Of a stretch of 64,000 nucleotides of DNA, positions 9,693 through 18,061 are shown in pieces. The position numbers and the translations under genes were made by a program. The DNA is from Lodderomyces elongisporus (lineage: Eukaryota; Ascomycota; Pichiomycetes; Serinales; Debaryomycetaceae): NCBI RefSeq assembly GCF_030384665.1, contig NC_083675.1, positions 248,001-312,000 of the forward strand. Direction: 5' to 3'. Every line of letters begins with the position of its first letter. The stretch's first letter is position 1. A model generated the notes under the pieces. The model was not told the DNA's origin. It saw only the letters and a program-made list of their open reading frames with translations, and searched no databases.

Positions 9693-11297
9693 ATGGGTAC
9701 AGGGTGGGAATTAACTCAGGCGCTTCGAGAGCACATCTACAAATATGCATCCTTTAATCAAACACCAATATCACTACGCCAGATGGTGCAGTTTGGACCC
9801 ACACCATCCCCAGGCTCCATATTTCTAGCATCAAAGTTTATTGTCGAAGAGCTCCCCATACGATTGGCCAAAAAAGTAAAGGACTTGGAAAACGCACCTT
9901 TGGGATTGAACCAACAACCATCCACCATCAAAGTGAGGGACTGGTACGCCCAATCATTCCAGGAATTGACAGAATTGCACAAACCAGAGATTAATCAAGA
10001 GTTGAAAAAATTACTATACAATGGTAACAATGGAGCCAAGTTGACTCCAACAGATGACCAACCACACATTAGAGAAGAAATACACAAGATCCACGACCTG
10101 CTGGATGACAACCCTGCTTTAAACAATATATTCAGTGATGACGGAATAGTTGTTCGACATCACCACCACCACCACCATAGTAATAATAATACTAGTAATA
10201 GCAGCAACAACAACAACAATACATCTTCAACGACTATAGCAAAAACAAGAATGCCCAAGGACGGTTTACAAGCAGTTGACAATACACTCAACCGCACATC
10301 TTCGCCAACTTATGGCCAAACATATTTCCAACCGTGTCCAACAAACATTGTGTGGCCAAGAGAAGTGTACGAGTACAATAAACTAGTATGTGAAGCTATC
10401 GAAAAAATCAAAAAACGTCACGACGCTACAGTAGCAACCATGGCACAAGGTGTTAAGGAATGGAAAACACAAAACAAAACAGTTATGGTCAACTCACAAA
10501 TTCAAACTTTTTTGGACCGTTTCTATATGTCACGTATTGGTATTCGTATGCTAATGGGACAGCACATTGCATTGAACCAAGCACAAAACTCACCAACAAA
10601 ACAACGCATATCAACCTTTATCAATGGCTCCCAGGGAAACACAAAGAAACCAGGCCGCTCCAATTATGTTGGTGTTATTTGCACCGACTGCAATGTTGGT
10701 GAAATTGCAGAGGACGCAATTGAAACAGCAAAGTACATTTGTGAAGAGTATTATGGTCTCTTTGAAGCTCCAGAAATCAAACTCATAACACCAGAACAAG
10801 ATATCCAGTTTATGTATGTTCCGGGCCATTTGATCCACATGCTTTTTGAAACATTGAAAAACTCGCTACGTGCCACTATTGAATTCCATACACCAAAATT
10901 GAAACAAAAATACATTGAAGAGCACCCAGATGCCAAATACGATGAAATCGACTTGAACGATTTGGAATTCCCACCAATAAAAGTAATTATTTCCGAAGGT
11001 TCCGAGGATATCGCTATAAAGATTTCTGATGAAGGTGGCGGAATCCCACGCTCATCGCTCCCATTGATCTGGACGTATTTGTATACAACAGTTGATGAGA
11101 CACCCATCTTGGACCAAAATTACAACCAAACAAGCTTCAAAGCACCAATGGCTGGATTCGGCTATGGTCTTCCAATCAGTAGACTTTATGCACAATACTT
11201 TGGCGGTGACTTGAAATTGATCAGTATGGAAGGGTACGGAACAGATGTGTACTTGCATCTCAACAAGCTAAGCAGCTCAAATGAGCCGCTTCCTTGA
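9693..11297 (+). CDS. Pyruvate dehydrogenase kinase family protein (PDK/BCKDK)
   Basis: The 534-residue protein belongs to the mitochondrial protein kinases that phosphorylate and inactivate pyruvate or branched-chain keto-acid dehydrogenase. The N-terminal regulatory domain carries ASFNQTPISLRQMVQFGP (about residues 19-36) and IKVRDWYAQSF (about 88-98). The GHKL ATP-binding domain follows, with an N-box around ETLKNSLRA (about 387-395), SDEGGGIP (about 444-451) and GFGYGLPISRLYA (about 488-500), ending with GYGTDVYLHL. An insertion of eight histidines and an Asn/Ser-rich run (about residues 154-180) separates the halves and makes it longer than the roughly 400-residue animal enzymes. No obvious N-terminal presequence is visible. 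Orthology to S. cerevisiae Pkp1 or Pkp2 was not resolved. Complementary repeats flank the gene. Confidence 0.93.
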   Translation: MGTGWELTQALREHIYKYASFNQTPISLRQMVQFGPTPSPGSIFLASKFIVEELPIRLAKKVKDLENAPLGLNQQPSTIKVRDWYAQSFQELTELHKPEINQELKKLLYNGNNGAKLTPTDDQPHIREEIHKIHDLLDDNPALNNIFSDDGIVVRHHHHHHHSNNNTSNSSNNNNNTSSTTIAKTRMPKDGLQAVDNTLNRTSSPTYGQTYFQPCPTNIVWPREVYEYNKLVCEAIEKIKKRHDATVATMAQGVKEWKTQNKTVMVNSQIQTFLDRFYMSRIGIRMLMGQHIALNQAQNSPTKQRISTFINGSQGNTKKPGRSNYVGVICTDCNVGEIAEDAIETAKYICEEYYGLFEAPEIKLITPEQDIQFMYVPGHLIHMLFETLKNSLRATIEFHTPKLKQKYIEEHPDAKYDEIDLNDLEFPPIKVIISEGSEDIAIKISDEGGGIPRSSLPLIWTYLYTTVDETPILDQNYNQTSFKAPMAGFGYGLPISRLYAQYFGGDLKLISMEGYGTDVYLHLNKLSSSNEPLP

Positions 11298-12440
11298 CTA
11301 GATTCCATTAAAGGAAGCTGCAGAATTAGTCATTTTGTATTAGTTGCTTGTTTTTATATTGTCTTTACTGGAGCTGTAGTCATGTGGTGAGCAAGAGTTA
11401 AGAAAAGGACCTTTTTTTTTGTTTTTTGGTGCTTTGCAGATTAGAGCAGTGTATAAATTAGAACGTGCCCACATGTACACAATCGAAAATCAAATTCAAA
11501 TTCAAATTCATTTCAAATTCAAATTCAAAATCAAGATGAATGTCGAAAACACACACACACATAAACATATATCTATATATACTATATATCATAAAAATTG
11601 AAAATAAACGTTAACGAATGATTAGTGAGAAAAGAAAAAGAGTCACCGATTATATAGGTTTTGTAACAAGCAAAGTTTGTACAACAGTGTACAGAAATGT
11701 AAAGAATTGTAAAACAAAACTCAAAGCCCGGTTCTGTGGGAAAAAAAAAAAAAAGAAGAAGCATCTATTCTCTACCCCACCTTTGGACCGAGGAACACTA
11801 CCCTTGATCTTGTCAGTTTTTTTCCCGCCACCCCCCCCCCCCTTCCCCTCGACGTTTCTTTTTTTCCGCCCTCTCTCTCTGTGTGTGTCTCTCTCTCTTC
11901 ATTCTACAAGATACTACAACCAGAGGATACTCTTTGTTTAACTAATCATTTAGAGAGAAACCAATCAGAATAGACAATTTTTGCATTCATTTCCAACTTG
12001 TTGCTGTTGCTTGTTAAAACATTTACTACGGCAAAGTGTCGGACTCTTTAATACAATACGTTGGTGCAAGTTTCTGCTGCCTGATATATTAAAGTAAGCG
12101 GTTTCTTTTTTTTGCATCCGATGCACACACCTACACCTACACTCTCACTCTAAAATTCCAAAAGAGGGAAAGGAAAACGGGAGAAGCAACAGAAGAGTCA
12201 AGTGGAGGGGCAACGACACAGAAGAAAAAAAATTAAATTAAAATTAAATAAAATAAAAAAAAAATAAAACAAAAATGTATATGACTCTCACTTTTACTCT
12301 CACGTTCCTTTAGAATTTACCACAACTAAATCATCATTACAAAACAAGCACAGCCATCAACAACACCTAGATCAAATATATCCCATCATCTATAAACACA
12401 CTTTCTTCTTTAGGTAAATAATACACATCAAGTAAAAATA
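11298..12440. other. Intergenic region between the PDK gene and PEX13
   Basis: This 1.1 kb between two plus-strand genes contains the AAATTC repeat (11491-11530), CA and TA runs (11550-11590), poly-A (11741-11754), a C-rich tract near 11828-11842, CT repeats near 11870-11900 and AAATTA-type repeats near 12228-12270. The final part should hold the PEX13 promoter. No gene is supported. Confidence 0.6.
11491..11530. repeat. AAATTC hexamer repeat downstream of the PDK gene
   Basis: Two blocks of AAATTC repeats (11491-11510 and 11511-11530) start about 190 bases after the PDK stop codon. They are reverse-complementary to the TTTGAA repeat upstream of the gene, with perfect complementarity over about 18-19 bases in each block. 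Confidence 0.9.
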
Positions 12441-13844
12441 ATGTCGACATCAGCCCCAAGAACAAAACCATGGGAGGTATCACAAGGCACAAGCGCAGCT
12501 TCAACGCAGCAATCACAGGCTTCCAACACCGCCACCACCTCTACCACCACCAATAGTAACACATCCACAGGAGTAAATCCTGGTGTACCTGATCGTCCAA
12601 GCTCACTCACCTCTGATTTCAATAATATGGCAGACTCGTCACCCTATGGCTCAAACAATACATATGGCACCAACACAACATATGGATCTACTAATCGATA
12701 TGGTTCAGGGTATGGCTCGGGGTACGGTTCTGGCATGTACGGTTCAAGCTATGGTTCTGGGTATGGTTCTGGCATGTACGGCTCATCTGGCATGTATGGT
12801 TCAGGGTATGGCTCAGGCATGTATGGCTCGGGCTATGGGTCGTATGGCTCTGGAATGTATGGTGGAGGTGGCATGTATGGATCTGGAATGTATGGCGGAG
12901 GAGGAATGTATGGAAATAATAATCCCATGATGCAAGGCGGATTTGGAGAAGGTACACAAGCTACATTCCAGTTGATTGAAAGTATAATTGGAGCCGTTGG
13001 TGGGTTTGCTCAGATGCTTGAGGCAACGTATATGGCTACACACCTGAGTTTTTTCACCATGGTGAACCTTGCTGAGCAGTTTGGTAACTTGAAAAATGCA
13101 TTGGGAAGTTTATTAGGAATATTTGCATTGATCAAGTTTGTCAAGAAAATGTTTGCCAAACTCACCGGAGTCGACTACAACAATGGAATGAATATGGGCG
13201 AGTTTATGAAGTTTGAGAAACAACAAAAGAAACTCGAAGAACTGGCAAGAAGACAAGCTGGTGGTGGCCAGGCTGGCAAGCAAGGCAAAGGAAGAATGTC
13301 GTTGAAGCCATTGCTCTTGTTCCTTGCCGCTTCAATAGGTTTCCCTTATTTATTGAGCAAAGCTATCCAAATGTTGAATGAACAAAATAGAAGGAAACAG
13401 TTGGAAATGCAACAACAACAGCAGCAGCAACAACAACAACTGCAAATGGAATTACAGAATAATAGAAATCCATTTGATCCACTGAATTTACAGTTTGCCA
13501 AGGCATTGTACGAATTTAATCCTGAGAACCCTCAAATTGAAATAGAATTGAAGCCAAACGAACTAGTTGCAATATTGTCTAAGCTCGATCCCATGGGTCA
13601 GGAGAGTAAATGGTGGAAAGTTCGTTCGAGATCAGGGGCAATGGGGTACGTTCCATCTAATTACCTTTCTGTAATTGAAAGAAAACCACAACAGCAGCAG
13701 ATCCAAAATGGACCTGCTTCCGTGCTGCTGCTGACTTTACAGCAACAACCGCCGTTGAAACAAGCAGAACTGGCGCCTGCGGGTAAAGTCCCTACACAAG
13801 GTTTGAAACCAGAAAAGTTACTAGAAGAGTATAAGAACTTTTAA
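12441..13844 (+). CDS. PEX13: Peroxisomal membrane import protein Pex13
   Basis: The 467-residue protein is a subunit of the peroxisomal docking complex that binds Pex14 and the PTS1 receptor Pex5. The N-terminus is Ser/Thr-rich, then residues about 67-163 form a YGSG/MYGSG repeat tract typical of Pex13. Hydrophobic segments follow (about 170-235 and 287-312, the latter MSLKPLLLFLAASIGFPYLL). Residues about 352-410 are an SH3 domain (ALYEFNPENP, WWKVRSRSGAMGYVPSNYL). A run of glutamines sits near residues 323-334. S. cerevisiae Pex13 is 386 residues, and the extra length is repeat and Q-rich sequence. The start is the first ATG, in a good A-rich context. Confidence 0.96.
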   Translation: MSTSAPRTKPWEVSQGTSAASTQQSQASNTATTSTTTNSNTSTGVNPGVPDRPSSLTSDFNNMADSSPYGSNNTYGTNTTYGSTNRYGSGYGSGYGSGMYGSSYGSGYGSGMYGSSGMYGSGYGSGMYGSGYGSYGSGMYGGGGMYGSGMYGGGGMYGNNNPMMQGGFGEGTQATFQLIESIIGAVGGFAQMLEATYMATHLSFFTMVNLAEQFGNLKNALGSLLGIFALIKFVKKMFAKLTGVDYNNGMNMGEFMKFEKQQKKLEELARRQAGGGQAGKQGKGRMSLKPLLLFLAASIGFPYLLSKAIQMLNEQNRRKQLEMQQQQQQQQQQLQMELQNNRNPFDPLNLQFAKALYEFNPENPQIEIELKPNELVAILSKLDPMGQESKWWKVRSRSGAMGYVPSNYLSVIERKPQQQQIQNGPASVLLLTLQQQPPLKQAELAPAGKVPTQGLKPEKLLEEYKNF

Positions 13845-14112
13845 ATGAAAGAGGAAAACAAAAATATATATTTTTTTTTAAAAAAAAAAGAAGAGCAATT
13901 GAGAGATTGAATATATTTAATAGCTTTTGACTTGATTTGGTATTTACTTACAAAGCGTTCGTGGCCTTTTGTTTCTTTATCGTGACCTCGAATATTACTT
14001 TTTTTCACCTTTTTCTTTCTTTCTTTCTCTCTCTCTTTGGCTTCGACTCTGGCTCTCCTTCGTCAATACCATGGCATTCAGCCCCGCCATTAATGCCTCG
14101 CATTTGTTCACC

Positions 14113-14448
14113 TTACAACCCATCATCAGCACGGCATTGTTCACTCTCAACCATCTTACCTTTATTCTGCAATGAGCCATACCCACCATCTTTGAAATTA
14201 TTATTCACTCTTTGTCTTTCTTTACTTGACAGAAACGTCTCTTTTACACCATCACTAGTGGCTTTCCCGTATTGAGTTTGTTGTGCGATATCAATCCCTT
14301 CAGCAAGATACTCTCCAGTCTTTTTGTTTACGTGTTGCACAATTCTGAAAAGCGGCTCCTTGGTGTTTTGCCAAGTTTCTCTAAGTGAATACGAGCGGGT
14401 CGATATAATCAACGGAGTGATAGTAGTGCGAATAATTTCCTTAAGCAT
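14113..14448 (-). CDS. LEA-like predicted mitochondrial protein A (short paralogue)
   Basis: The 111-residue frame starts at ATG 14448; a longer frame would need a GTG start. The N-terminus (MLKEIIRTTITPLIISTRSY) looks like a mitochondrial presequence. It has one copy of the module VNKKTGEYLAEGIDIAQQ, also found repeatedly in the neighbouring protein B. It ends with GGYGSLQNKGKMVESEQC plus RADDGL, a version of the C-terminal tail shared by all three paralogues. No catalytic domain is recognised. A TATA-like element (TTTATATACT on the plus strand, near 14553-14562) lies about 110 bases upstream. It is first of a tandem minus-strand trio. Function is unknown; a LEA-like stress role is inference from composition only. 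Confidence 0.75.
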   Translation of the reverse strand: MLKEIIRTTITPLIISTRSYSLRETWQNTKEPLFRIVQHVNKKTGEYLAEGIDIAQQTQYGKATSDGVKETFLSSKERQRVNNNFKDGGYGSLQNKGKMVESEQCRADDGL

Positions 14449-14794
14449 TATATATTTGTTTGTAATCACTGTATTTGATCTCACCTATGGTTAATAGAAT
14501 GGACTTTATTTTGTGAATGCCAAATTATTGTATTTCGAATAGCAAAGTGGCAGGTTTATATACTTGAAAGTATTTGTCATTTGTGGTATTTGATCACCGA
14601 TGCAGTCATAAGCAGGGGGGGCAAGAAGTCGAAGAAAGGAAGGGCATGGCATGGCGTGGTGTTGCATGTCGTGGCATGGCTTGGTGTAGCGCAGCGTCAA
14701 AAACATAGCTAAAAATTTGTCATTCATCTTTATGCCCTTATCATCATGAGTTCCAATAGTACTGTTCTCCACTCTCCTACCCCGCTCCCCTCTT

Positions 14795-14826
<32 letters not shown>

Positions 14827-15093
14827 TTCCTCCTCTTTCTTCTTCACATTCCATGGATGCTGCATCAACAAGCACATAATTATACTTCCCATTTGTTCCT
14901 CCCTTGGTATCATCTCCAACACGTTAGACACATCTTTCACTAGCATTGCACTTCAAAGCAAGTTTTAAAAAACCTACTTGGAACTAATCTACAATCACAT
15001 CAATTTCTTTTTCTTAGTGTTTGTAAAGAATTAAAAAAAAAGAAAAAAAAATTTATAAATTACGTATAAAATCTAGAACTCTCCCATGCACAT
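14449..15093. other. Intergenic region between LEA-like genes A and B
   Basis: It contains the TATA-like element of gene A, a degenerate GCATGGC/GTGTGG-type repeat stretch (14643-14695), a TTC microsatellite (about 14797-14840) and A/T runs before the stop of gene B. A 146-codon open frame (14506-14946, minus) spans it but depends on the microsatellite as a poly-Glu run and is not accepted. Confidence 0.6.
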
Positions 15094-16080
15094 TTAGTAT
15101 ACACCGTCGTCTGGTCTATTTTGCTCGGTGTGGGCATCTCTACCCTTTTGTTGCAAACTGCTGTAACCTTGTCCTTGTACATTTTCTCTCACCTTTTGCT
15201 TACCTTCAGCCTTAGTTTCCAGAAATTCTTGAGATGATTCCTTAGCCAATGCTGGATCACCATTCGAACCTTCTTCATTCTTTCTGCTAAAGCTTTGAGT
15301 GGCTTGAGATGCCTTCTCCTTCAAAATGTCCTCTTCCTGTTTGGCACCACCAAGTGTTTCCTTTGCCTTGTTAGCGGCTTGTTGACCAGCCTCCAGGGCC
15401 TTGTTTGCAAGCTCTTCTCCCTTCTCAACGCCATCAGCCAAAACATTACCGGTCTTCTTATTGACCTTGTCTGCAGTTACGCCATCAACGATATTTTGAC
15501 CTGCTTGTATTCCATCAGCCAAAACATCACCAACTTTCTTATTCACCTTCTCGGCACCTGCAGCCACAGTTTCCTTAGTCTTGTCAATGATATTATCAGT
15601 ATCGCCAACAGTATCCTGGGCAGTTTGAATACCATCGGCCAACACTCGGCCAGTGGTCTTGTTGATGTCGTCAGCTGCATTCTTTACTTTTTCAGTAGCA
15701 TTCTTTGTAACATCCTTGGCACCCTCAGTAACATTTTCAGCATTTTCAATTCCATCAGCCAACACTTTACCTGTCTTGAGGTTGGCTTTCGAAGCAATAG
15801 AGTCTGCATCTTTGGCAAAATCACGTGTATCCACCTTGGCATCGTGTGCAGCATCTTGAGCATCTTGGATACCATTGGCGAGTTTCCTTCCGGCAGTCAA
15901 ATTGGCTGATTCAGCTTCATTTTCAAGTTCACCCTCTTTCAATTTCTTCTCCTTCAACCCCTTTTCTCCAAATACAGCCTTGGTGGCAGCATCCACAATA
16001 CCGTAGTTTCTTGAGACAACAACTTGTTGTCTGTATAATGCAGATGATCTAGTAGTTCTGAGCAATGTTTGACGAAGCAT
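15094..16080 (-). CDS. LEA-like predicted mitochondrial protein B with 40-residue repeats
   Basis: The 328-residue protein begins with a presequence-like stretch (MLRQTLLRTTRSSALYRQQV) and the segment SRNYGIVDAATKAVFGEKGL shared with protein C. Residues about 60-222 contain five copies of a module like NKKTGNVLADGIQTAQ, at about 60, 100, 140, 180 and 207. The first four are spaced at 40 residues. Between them lie Ala/Lys/Asp-rich helices typical of late-embryogenesis-abundant-like proteins. It ends with GQGYSSLQQKGRDAHTEQ, then NRPDDGVY, the family tail. No enzyme motif is seen. The composition and targeting suggest a hydrophilic mitochondrial stress protein, which is inference. TATA-like TTTATATACT lies about 170 bases upstream. 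Confidence 0.88.
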   Translation of the reverse strand: MLRQTLLRTTRSSALYRQQVVVSRNYGIVDAATKAVFGEKGLKEKKLKEGELENEAESANLTAGRKLANGIQDAQDAAHDAKVDTRDFAKDADSIASKANLKTGKVLADGIENAENVTEGAKDVTKNATEKVKNAADDINKTTGRVLADGIQTAQDTVGDTDNIIDKTKETVAAGAEKVNKKVGDVLADGIQAGQNIVDGVTADKVNKKTGNVLADGVEKGEELANKALEAGQQAANKAKETLGGAKQEEDILKEKASQATQSFSRKNEEGSNGDPALAKESSQEFLETKAEGKQKVRENVQGQGYSSLQQKGRDAHTEQNRPDDGVY

Positions 16081-17065
16081 TTTTATTTTGTGATTTATAT
16101 GATATATGGTAGTTATCTTATGGTAAGTTTATCAGTTATTCTAAATAATTATTATAAAGTAATTGTTTAAAGTCAATTGGAAAAAAAGAAGAAGAAGAAG
16201 AAGAAGAAAGAATGGAAACCTTTTGGATGGATGGGATCATCCTGTGGCTTTATATACTCAAGAGTGTAGATTGTAGATCACGTTTCGCAACCATTATCAT
16301 AGAGTCGGTACACGCAATAGCAACCATAGCTCTTGGGAAACAGCAAAAAAAAAATTAAAAATTAAAAATAATAATCACAGAAATAATGGTGAAAAAAAAA
16401 AACAGTACAAAAACAACGTATTGAAAAAATTAAAGTTGACTTGCTAAAGTATACTGTGTACAACTCAAAACAGAACAATTGGAGCAAAAGGAGAAGGAGC
16501 GGAAGAAATTACGTCAGATGGTCTGAGGTCATAATTGTAAAAATAGGAGAAAGAGGAATTAAAGCTAATAAGGAGGAGATCTTATTATTGCTTCGAGGTG
16601 GTTGGTGCAAAGTTGAAACAAAAAATTAAAATTAAAACAAAAATAAAATTAAAATTAGAAAATAAAAACTGCTCATTGCTACTTGCCCTGAAGCATTGTT
16701 TCACATATGTTGGTCCTACCAATATAGAAAAAAGAAAAATGGAAATACTAATATCGAAACCAGTAGGGACATGGTTATTTTGAGCAAAAAGAGTAAAATA
16801 TACTAGCAATGTTATAGTCTCGGTCCTCATCGCAATAAATTGTAAAATTGAAAAGAGCTAAAAGAATGAAAGGTTGAAAAATTGAAGGTTGAGTAATGAA
16901 GATTTAATAATGAAAGTGTATTGAACTAAAATGAAGAAGAGAAAGAAAGAGAGAAAGAAAGAAGAAAAAGTAAAAGAAACACACTCACACCCACACACTA
17001 ATTGTCTAATTATCGTATTAAACTATATATCTACTAAAACTCTGGTCAATATGGGCATTCGACCT
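16081..17065. other. Intergenic region between LEA-like genes B and C
   Basis: It holds the promoter side of gene B with its TATA-like element (about 16249-16258), GAA repeats (16187-16208), AAATTAAAAT-type repeats (16344-16370 and 16622-16662) and GAAA repeats near 16932-16965. Small open frames are low-complexity. No gene is supported. Confidence 0.6.
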
Positions 17066-17626
17066 CTAGTAAACACCATCGTCGGGTCTGTTTTGTTGCA
17101 CTGGCGCTTCTCTACCTTTCTCTTGCAAACTAGTGTATCCTTGACCTTGCACGTTTTCATGAACTCGTTCCCTTGCTTCCTCCTCCTCTTCTTCCTCAAT
17201 CACTGTTCTCTTGCTTCTTTTCAATTTTCCATCCTTCTCCTCAACACGTTCAAACTCCTCAATTGATGCTCCTTCAACAGCTGGATCGTTGCCTGCAACT
17301 TCATCGGCTAATCTTTTGGCGTATTCGCTTATCCCTTCTGCCTTATCTGAGAATTCCTTTGTGGCATTCTGTGTAGCGTCTTTAGCACCATCAACTGCTT
17401 CACTTGCTTTATCGGCAACTTGTTGTCCTGCCTGCTTAGCCTTATCAGCAAGTTCCTCACCTTGTTCTTTTAATTCACCTTCCTTAGCCTTCTTCTCCTT
17501 TAACCCCTTTTCACCAAAAACTGCCTTGGTGGCGGAGTCGATTATACCATAGTTTCTAGAGGCAACAATAGGGCTTCTGTAGGCGATTGATGGTCTAATT
17601 GATCTAAAAAGTGTAGAGCGTAACAT
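17066..17626 (-). CDS. LEA-like predicted mitochondrial protein C
   Basis: The 186-residue protein opens with MLRSTLFRSIRPSIAYRS, a presequence-like segment, then SRNYGIIDSATKAVFGEKGL, nearly identical to protein B. The middle is Ala/Lys/Glu-rich with repeats such as ELADKAKQAGQQVADKASEA, typical of amphipathic LEA-type helices. An acidic run (about residues 142-151) precedes the tail GQGYTSLQEKGREAPVQQ, then NRPDDGVY. It lacks the NKKTG-type module found in A and B. The TA repeat at about 17722-17748 lies in its promoter. It is third of the tandem trio. No characterised counterpart is recognised, and the function is unknown. Confidence 0.85.
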   Translation of the reverse strand: MLRSTLFRSIRPSIAYRSPIVASRNYGIIDSATKAVFGEKGLKEKKAKEGELKEQGEELADKAKQAGQQVADKASEAVDGAKDATQNATKEFSDKAEGISEYAKRLADEVAGNDPAVEGASIEEFERVEEKDGKLKRSKRTVIEEEEEEEARERVHENVQGQGYTSLQEKGREAPVQQNRPDDGVY

Positions 17627-18061
17627 GTTTAGTTATATAGTGAAATAAAGAATTGAAGATTAAGGAATTAAAATGTAAAGAATAAGTTAATTTGTATTAA
17701 GGAGAACCTTATTGGTGACGGTTATATATATATATATATATATATATAAATTCTTCTATTCCTATATTCATATATTCATAAATATATATTTAGCTATATC
17801 ACGGGACCATTTAAATTCGCAGCCGAGTTTTAATAACGCAATAGCAACTATAATAACCTCCTGAATATTCACTCGCACACTCACTCATTCTCTCTCTTAC
17901 CATTCACGTGCACAAACGAACACAAAAACGTCAGATTTCCTTAATTAACGGTTCTCGTAGAAGGTTCTATATAAAACTACCCCGGTTTTTATTTTTTAAA
18001 AAATGAAAGAAAAAAAAAAATAAATATTGTGTGTGCAAAACGTCATAATACCTTTCAGGTT
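17627..18061. other. Intergenic region between LEA-like gene C and the RING gene
   Basis: It contains the promoter of gene C, with a TA microsatellite (about 17722-17748), ATATTC repeats near 17764-17785 and a poly-A run near 18009-18020. No gene is seen. Confidence 0.6.

Noticed and set aside
14506..14946. 146-codon minus-strand open frame between LEA-like genes A and B
   Set aside because: Its core is poly-Glu from a TTC microsatellite, it covers the TATA-like element of gene A, and it has no recognisable domain.
15295..15909. 204-codon frame antisense to LEA-like gene B
   Set aside because: It is the reverse shadow of the repeat region; the sense protein has paralogues on both sides and a conserved tail.
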